Source: Flaccisagitta enflata
Taxonomy: Eukaryota > Chaetognatha > Sagittoidea > Aphragmophora
Direction of reading: 5' to 3'
NCBI GenBank assembly: GCA_965153355.1
Contig: OZ231126.1
Location: 70,494,001-70,558,000 of the forward strand
DNA length: 64,000 nucleotides
Part shown: positions 57,118 to 64,000 of the stretch, piece by piece
How positions within the stretch are numbered: position 1 is the stretch's first letter
Layout: each line of letters opens with the position of its first letter
Notes under the pieces: generated by a model
Database searches by the model: none
Seen by the model: only the letters and a program-made list of their open reading frames with translations
Told to the model about the DNA's origin: nothing
Program-made: the position numbers and the translations under genes

Positions 57118-57556
57118 ACGCATGATCAAACAAAGAACAGATGGGTGGATGGATAGATGGATGGGTGGATGGATGGATGGATGGATGGATGGATGGATGG
57201 ATGGTTGGAGGAGCTATTCTGATGCCTGAGATGGCTGAATTGAAGCCTAAGTGGGCAGATTTTAGGCCAGGGAGGCTCGACGGGGGGAAGGGAACGCATG
57301 ATCAAATAAAGAACAGATGGGTGGATGGATGGATAGATGGATGGGTGGATGGATGGATGGATGGATGGATGGATGGATGGATGGATGGATGGAGGAGCTA
57401 ATCTGAGGCCTGAGATGGCTGAATTGAAGCCTAAGTGGGCAGATTTTAGGCCAGGGAGGCTCGACGGGGGGAAGGGAACGCATGATCAAACAAAGAACAG
57501 ATGGGTGGATGGATGGATGGATGGATGGATGGATGGATGGATGGATGGATGGATGG
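57118..57556 (+). repeat. Compound (GGAT) minisatellite, three units
   Basis: Same unit as 26937-27796. Confidence 0.9.
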
Positions 57557-57673
57557 GCAAGCGTTCTACAGGACTTGATCTGCTTCGGGGCCACTGTTTA
57601 ACGGACACCCCCAGTCGCGGACCAATTGACACAGCGAGTTCTAGAGTCGCGTATCCGCGACTAAAAAGAAAAT

Positions 57674-57846
57674 GAACAAGGCCGGATACACGGCAATCCA
57701 GTCGCGGACGGTTGGGCAGGAGCAGTAATGCGAAAACCGCTCGGAATTCAAAAATAAGACGGACAGACGGACGGACGGACGGACGGACGGACCGACCTTT
57801 CGACCGACACGGCAAGGTGTAGAGTCGCGTGTCCGCGACTAAAAAG
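57674..57846 (-). mobile_element. HINE-like element, family A (copy 2 orthologue of 27914)
   Basis: Same tag, core and hairpin as 27914-28086, with a different number of GGAC units. Confidence 0.7.
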
Positions 57847-57889
57847 AAAAAAGAATTTTCTCCAATCAAATTCCTCCACTAAGGAACGA

Positions 57890-58009
57890 CTAGAAAGTAA
57901 TCAGCTGAAGCCAAACATTGAGACCGTCGACATCTACTGCATACGCTGCACTGGGCTTAGCATGACGCATTGACGCAGGCATGATATTGTCTCTCTTGAT
58001 TTGCCTCTC
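57890..58009 (-). CDS. Candidate terminal exon in duplication copy 2
   Basis: Same frame as 28131-28250 (EERQIKRDNIMPASMRHAKP, then SAAYAVDVDGLNVWLQLITF, TAG). Length and stop are unchanged between copies. Confidence 0.3.
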   Translation of the reverse strand, partial: ERQIKRDNIMPASMRHAKPSAAYAVDVDGLNVWLQLITF

Positions 58010-58290
58010 CTCATGCAATCCGAAGATTATTATTATGACTTTCCATTTTCTCTGGGCCCGACAGCCGGTAGGAATGCCGAGATGTATATCAGGATGGAGG
58101 AAGTGGGATTGCGGGAGTAGCACAAAGAGAGAGAGAGAGGGGGTAGTGTTGAGGAAGTAGATTTTTCCTATCGTCGGATGGGAGAAATGCAAGGTTAAGA
58201 AATGGAAATTGAAGGCCTATAGTCAAAAGTTTTGTCTTCCCTTTGGCCTGTTTGGTTCGCTTTGTTTTGGGAACTGCCATATTACATAAA

Positions 58291-58441
58291 ACAAGGCCGG
58301 ATACACGGCAATCCAGTCGCGGGCGATTGGGCAGGAGCAGTAATGCAAAAACCGCTCGAAATTCAAAAATGTGACCGACGTACCGACCTACCGACCGACC
58401 AACACGGCAAAGTGTAGAGTCGCGTGTCCGCGACTAAAAAG
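58291..58441 (-). mobile_element. HINE-like element, family A (copy 2 orthologue of 28541)
   Basis: Same sequence order as 28541-28691 with one change (CTCGAAATTC for CTCGGAATTC). Confidence 0.7.
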
Positions 58442-58670
58442 AAAAGGGTCTTGTACCTCCATTGATTTTTCTGCTCCGTATTTGTAGGAAAAAATTTTTA
58501 CTCTCACTTTCAACCCATCCATTAGCTATGTACCCTGATTTTTGCGCTCATCTGTCTCTCCAGAAATATTTCCCCCCCCCTTTTTTTTTTTTCATTTCAT
58601 TCAAAACGGATCACGGCTTAGACAACCGGGATCACAGATTTGAATTCGAATTTTTAAAAGCATTTTTTTT

Positions 58671-58674
<4 letters not shown>

Positions 58675-58734
<60 letters not shown>

Positions 58735-58755
58735 ACTCTCACTCTCTCTCTCTCG
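58675..58755 (+). repeat. (CT)n array
   Basis: Short homologue of the array at 28930-29147. 58760-59600 is otherwise the copy of 29150-30020, with a HINE-like 5' hairpin at 58917-58990 (GTCGCGAGCTACGCGAC). Confidence 0.9.
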
Positions 58756-59602
58756 TCTGAGTCAAGATCAAACGAAAGTCAAGACTGGCGCCCGTAAAGC
58801 CAAACTTTTTTTCTTTCTCCTTTCATTCAGAAAAAGTTCTTTCTTTAGTCCTTCTGTCCAAAACCATTAAAACCATTTACGGCGAAACGGTCTCTTTGTG
58901 AATTGCTTTTTTTTCAGTCGCGAGCTACGCGACTCTATAAACCACTTTACAATCGGTTGGTCGGTCGGTTGGTTGGTCGGTTGGTCGGTTGTTTGGTCGC
59001 TTCATCAGCTGAGCCGTCACAAAGACCGTTTCTAAAGTTTTTTTTAAACTTAGATTTACCATTAAAAGATCTCCGAGGGACATAATACATTTTCTATTAT
59101 TTCTTTTCATTCACTCATTCAAATTAGAATTCTTAAGTCACAACACGCACGCTACTTAGGTGGCTGATTTTGAATTTTCTGTTTGTTTGTGTTTAGTTTA
59201 AGCTCACATCTCATACTTTTTTCATTTGTTTTGTCTCTCTATTTCTCTCTTGGCCTCATTTGCCATTTTCATGTTTTAGAGAAAAAAAAAATGAACGAAT
59301 AACATTTCTACTTACATAATATTTTTGAGTACACCAGCACTTGTTAGTCCATGTTACTTTTGATGGAACCTATCTACGTTTAGGGCAACGTACTCAACCA
59401 TGTCTTGTCTCTTGTTTCGCTTTGCCAATGGCATACTATTATTTTTATCATTCATCTTTTTTTTTTATACGATGAAATTTATGTATTTCCAAATGATGTG
59501 CATTGAGAAGAAAGAAGCCAAAAGCCGTTTGGAGGGCGAGAAAGGAAAAAAGTAAAGAGAATGGCTTTAAACGATGGAAACATGAATGATGAGAAAAAGG
59601 CT

Positions 59603-59870
<268 letters not shown>

Positions 59871-60100
59871 AGGAAGAGAAAGAGAAAGAGAAAGACCGAA
59901 AAAGCAAGAATCAGAAAGACAGACAGATAGACAGAGTTTGAGATACTGACAGACAGATCAATAGATTCAAACAGAGACTGGAGAAGCAAAGGGAGATAAA
60001 GCGTGATTGCATCTAGTTGGGATTAAAAAAAAAAAGATGAGCACCAGTAAAGAAAAATGGGCTCAAAGGAATGAAGCTAAACAAAAAGGAGATGGGAGAA

Positions 60101-60505
<405 letters not shown>

Positions 60506-60600
60506 GCGGGAATGGCAGCGGAAACGAGAGACACGAGCTAAAACTAAGCCAATATTTACAATGGCAGGATTGGTGAAGGGTTCACCAAAGGCGCGAGAGA

Positions 60601-60662
60601 TGAAGATGAAGAAGAAGAAGAAGAAGAAGAAGAAGAAGAAGAGAGAAGAAGAAGAAGAAGAA

Positions 60663-60694
<32 letters not shown>

Positions 60695-61017
60695 AAGAAG
60701 AAGAGGAAGGAAAAGAAGAAGAAGAAGAAGAAGAAGAAGAAGAAGAAGAAGAAGAAGAAGAAGAAGAAGAAGAAGAAGAAGAAGAAGAAGCAGTGGAAGA
60801 AGAAGAAGAAGAAGAAGAAGAAGAAGAAGAAGAAGAAGAAGAAGAAGAAGAAGAAGAAGAAGAAGAAGAAGAAGAAGAAGAAGAAGAAAAAGAAGAAGAT
60901 TGAGAAGAGGAAGAAAAAGAATAAGAAAAAGAAAAAGAAAAAGAAAAAGAAGAAGAAAAAGAAAAAGAAAAAGAAAAAGAAAAAGAAAAAGAAAAAGAAA
61001 AAGAAGAAAAAGAAAAA
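60601..61017 (+). repeat. (GAA)n / (AAAAAG)n purine tract
   Basis: Purer than the homologous tract in copy 1. Confidence 0.95.
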
Positions 61018-61652
61018 GTCGCAAAAGCGTCGGATGATCAGCGGTTCCCGTTGCCCCTAAGTTAGTGTATGTTAGATGTGGAAGTGAGAGGGGCAGCGGC
61101 CCTGAAGGAGCCAATGACCTATGCTGGGTTTTCAGCATCGAGGCTAGGATTTAAGCCTCTGGGGTTTGAGCTATGATGCTTGGATTTGAGCCACAAGGCT
61201 GAAATTTGAGCCGTGGGGTCAAGATTGGGGTCTCCAGGCTGGGATTGGAGATTTGTGGCTGGAGTTGCAGTCTAAAGCTGAAATTGTAGCTTCAAAGCTG
61301 GGATTGGAGCCTTGAGGCTGGAATGGGAGCCTCGAGGCTATAATGGGAGCCTTAAGTCTAGAATGGGAACCTCCAGGCTGGAATGGGATTCTCAGGGCTG
61401 GAATAGGAGCCTCGAGGCTAAGATTTGGGTCTCTAGGCTGGTATTGGAGCCTTGAGGCTGGGATTGGAGCCTCGAGGTTGAGATTGGAGCGTCAAGGCTG
61501 GGATATGAGCCTCGAGGTTGAGATTAGATCCTCGAGGCTGGAATTGGAGCCAGGGAGGGATGGGGACGGAGAAGGAGAAGAAGAAGAAGTAGAAGAAAAT
61601 CTCTCATATGTGTGAAAGCATAGGTCATCGGCCTCTTCGGGGCCGCTGCCAA
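61018..61652 (+). mobile_element. Family D fold-back element, copy 5
   Basis: Orthologue of 31073-31745 with one or two fewer GAGCCTCGAGGCTGGGATTG units. Confidence 0.65.
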
Positions 61653-61934
61653 AAGAAAAAGAAAAAGAAAGAAACAGAAAAAGAACAAGAAGAAGCCAAA
61701 GAAAAAGAAAGAAAAAAGAAAAAGAAGAAGTCAATGAAACAGAGGAGGAATAAAAAAGAAATTGAAAAATTCTGCCCCTTGTTGACTCACGTTTCAATTC
61801 TAAACACTTCCAAAAGGGCAACATTTCAAATGAAAGCGTGAAATGAAAAAAAAAATGTCTTCTTCAAAATGAAAAAAAAAGAAAAATAGAAAGCCCTAGG
61901 TTTAAGAGAAAAATTGTTGTGCAAAAAATGGGGT

Positions 61935-62303
61935 TAATGGATTCATTCATTCGGTCATTCATTCATTTATTTATTCATTTATTCATTCATGCATTTATTC
62001 ATTTATTCATTTATTCATTTATGCATTTTTTCATTTATTCATTTATTCATTTTTTCATTTTTTCATTTTTTCATTTATTCATTTATTCATTTTTTCATTT
62101 TTTCATTTTTTCATTTTTTCATTTTTTCATTTTTTTTTCATTTTTTCATTTTTTCATTTTTTCATTTTTTAATTTCTTAATTTATTCATTTATTCATTTT
62201 TTTCATTTTTTCATTTTTTCATTTTTTCCATTTATTCATTTATTCATTCATTCATTCATTCATTCATTCATTCATTCATTCATTCATTCATTCATTCATT
62301 CCA
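61935..62303 (+). repeat. (ATTC)n / (ATTTTTTC)n array
   Basis: ATTC with TTTATTC and ATTTTTTC variants. A second ATTC run is at 62515-62598. Confidence 0.95.
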
Positions 62304-62307
62304 TTAG

Positions 62308-62339
62308 GTTTAAAAGCCCTGATTACAGTTCACAGAAAG
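62308..62339 (+). other. Exon-like 32-nt block, copy 2, with GC donor
   Basis: Same acceptor and body as 32395-32426, but the donor is AAAG|GCAAGA instead of GTAAGA. Confidence 0.3.
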
Positions 62340-62731
62340 GCAAGAGATTCACCAAGCAAAATAAAAAAGTTTTGAATTCATTAAATCATAAAATCTTTCG
62401 ACGTGCGTCAAAGTTGCTACAATCTCACTAGCCCAGAAGGTATTTTTTGTCTCTTCAAAGCAGAAAATAATATGTAAGTCAATACTTAGCTGACCAATTG
62501 GTCTTCGTTCCTGATGATTCATTCATTCATTCATTCATGCATTCATTCATTCATTCATTCATTCATTCATTCATTCATTCATTCATTCATTCATTCATCT
62601 TCGATAAAAGCACGCGACTTTTGGTCCGTTGACCTGGGTTTTACTTCTCTTGACCTTGATGCAATCTTAAGGTTCGATATAAAAAACGTGAAAGGAACGT
62701 GGTGCAGGTCCTAAGCCCGACGCTCGTACTA

Positions 62732-63000
62732 AGGCCGTGTTCCCAGTTTTGCCGAGAAACGCGATGGTTAATCGCGTTTACAGCGTGAACACATATTCAT
62801 AAAATTACAACTGTCCCATGACTCGTGGGCCACGAGGGGGTGAGAGAAGTGAGTAAGTGAGCCCAAGCAAGAGTGGAGCGAGCGAAGTGGATCACTGCAG
62901 AGTGAGCGAGCAGAATGAGCGATGCGAGCGAGCGAATGTAGAGAGTAACCGAATGGCCTGTTAAGACGCGATTGTTGGTGAATAGAATTGGGCCCGTTCT
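62732..63000 (-). mobile_element. Family E MITE, copy in duplication copy 2
   Basis: TAA then GGCCGTGTTCCCAG, GCGATGGTTAATCGCG, GAGC repeats, end near GAATTGGGCCCG. Orthologue of 34336-34610. Confidence 0.5.
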
Positions 63001-63110
63001 CCAAGCTCCAAGCCCGAAGCTCGTACTTGGTCGTAGCAACACAATCCAAACTGTCCTTGGCAATCGAAGGTCGTTTCCCCCTTTCAACGACTACGTTTGT
63101 GTACAAGAAA

Positions 63111-63132
63111 GAGAGAAAGAAAGAAAGAAGGA

Positions 63133-63196
<64 letters not shown>

Positions 63197-63197
63197 A
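63111..63197 (+). repeat. (GAAA)n microsatellite
   Basis: Short homologue of 34730-35073, followed by the conserved CGCAGGTAAGCC. Confidence 0.95.
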
Positions 63198-63360
63198 CGC
63201 AGGTAAGCCAAAGAGCCTGAAAAGCCTCCGCTTTCTCTTTTTTTATTTTTTCCCCCTTCTATTGGCCCTTGAATGGCTGTGGAGAGGTCTTGCAATGGCA
63301 TTACGTGATTCTGTGATTTCCAGCAAACAACACGTGCAAATGTGAAAAAAAAGAATACTA

Positions 63361-63965
63361 CCACTTTGCTAAAAAAATATCGTCTCACCCTTATAGCTAA
63401 TTTGTGATTAAACAACAAAAAAAACACGTAAAAATCAGTGACCATTTAAAAGAGCAAGAAAAAATCTTTAAAATGCCACCAAGCAGAGCTCAGTAGCTTG
63501 ATTAGTTTAGATTTTAGAGCTAAAAGAGTAAAAAGGTTCATGTCCACAAAAGGCAGAAAATATATAAAAAATGAGAATTATATTGACCTGTTTATTATTA
63601 CTTTTTCAAGGTTTATCATTATAAAATCATATAAAGATCAGTGACCATTAGAAAGAGTTTTGAAAGATCTGTCAAACGCCACCAAGCAAATTTTTCAAGT
63701 TGAAACTTTTTGAATTTTATATCAAAATAATTATACATAGGTGTGAAAGTGCTGAAAGATGAAATTGCTGGAAAATTTGCAGAACCCATTCTACAAAATT
63801 GTATATAAATCCTTTGTTTATGTCTTGGCAATTGATTACAAAGGATATATAGTACCAAAAAGGCCTATACTAAATGTTTATGCAGAAATGTATGATTTTG
63901 TATAAGAAATAATAACAATAAATAACACTTTTGTTTTACTGAGACGATATTTTTGAGCAAGATGG
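63361..63965. mobile_element. TA-flanked MITE M3 (605 bp), present only in copy 2
   Basis: Left CCACTTTGCTAAAAAAATAT and CGTCTCA; right end inverse CCATCTTGCTCAAAAATATC and GTCTCA. TA at 63359-63360 and 63966-63967. The unoccupied homologue at 35221-35240 reads GAATACTATAACCAAAAT. Internal direct repeat AGTGACCATT...GCCACCAAGCA at about 63437 and 63640. Confidence 0.85.
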
Positions 63966-64000
63966 TAAAACCAAAATAAAAGAGGGAGCGGATCTACGGT

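Overview
The window is eukaryotic and almost certainly from an invertebrate animal. Genes are split by short and long GT-AG introns. One gene belongs to the ADAM family. Most of the remaining DNA is microsatellite, minisatellite, fold-back repeat and small non-autonomous transposon. I cannot place the phylum from sequence alone. No bacterial operon, rRNA, tRNA or CRISPR array is visible.

Region 1-16.6 kb (+ strand) is the 3' two thirds of a divergent ADAM10/Kuzbanian-like gene. I reconstructed 12 internal exons whose reading phases all agree across the junctions (1-191, 3961-4192, 5181-5328, 5688-5818, 6211-6369, a 23-nt microexon 7761-7783, 8338-8470, 8878-9051, 9354-9464, 9731-9841, 13420-13545, 13753-13872). 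In order they encode the end of the metalloprotease domain, a shortened disintegrin-like part, a cysteine-rich part, the membrane-proximal module, one transmembrane helix and a basic cytoplasmic tail. Three possible 3' ends are compatible in phase. The metzincin motif keeps its three zinc histidines but reads HAIAHSLGVSH: the catalytic Glu is Ala. The protein is therefore predicted to be a non-catalytic pseudoprotease. Its introns are packed with trinucleotide arrays and mobile elements, including a 2-kb fold-back built from GTTAATTAAC.

Region 16.6-26.3 kb has no convincing gene. It holds tandem repeats, Helentron/HINE-like elements, and TA-flanked MITEs, including a three-level nest at 22.0-23.8 kb.

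Regions 26.9-35.3 kb and 57.1-64.0 kb are two direct copies of one segmental duplication. They carry minisatellites, GA/GAA/GAAA arrays and short exon-like pieces. They differ by a HINE-like insertion present only in copy 1 and a MITE present only in copy 2, which gives filled/empty site pairs inside the window.

Region 35.3-57.1 kb holds weak gene evidence, mostly on the minus strand: a Pro/His-rich ORF at 35.8-36.5 kb, a phase-consistent exon chain at 42.4-43.0 kb and candidate terminal exons at 45.9 and 56.9 kb. It also contains more repeats.

The most striking non-genic signal is a set of repeat families sharing one plan: a 5' hairpin, a GTCC/GTCGGTC microsatellite core, and a 3' hairpin followed by TTGTT. 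A 5-nt tag in the 5' hairpin (GTCGC, GTTGC, GATGC or GGTGC) changes between families, and its partner near the 3' end changes with it.
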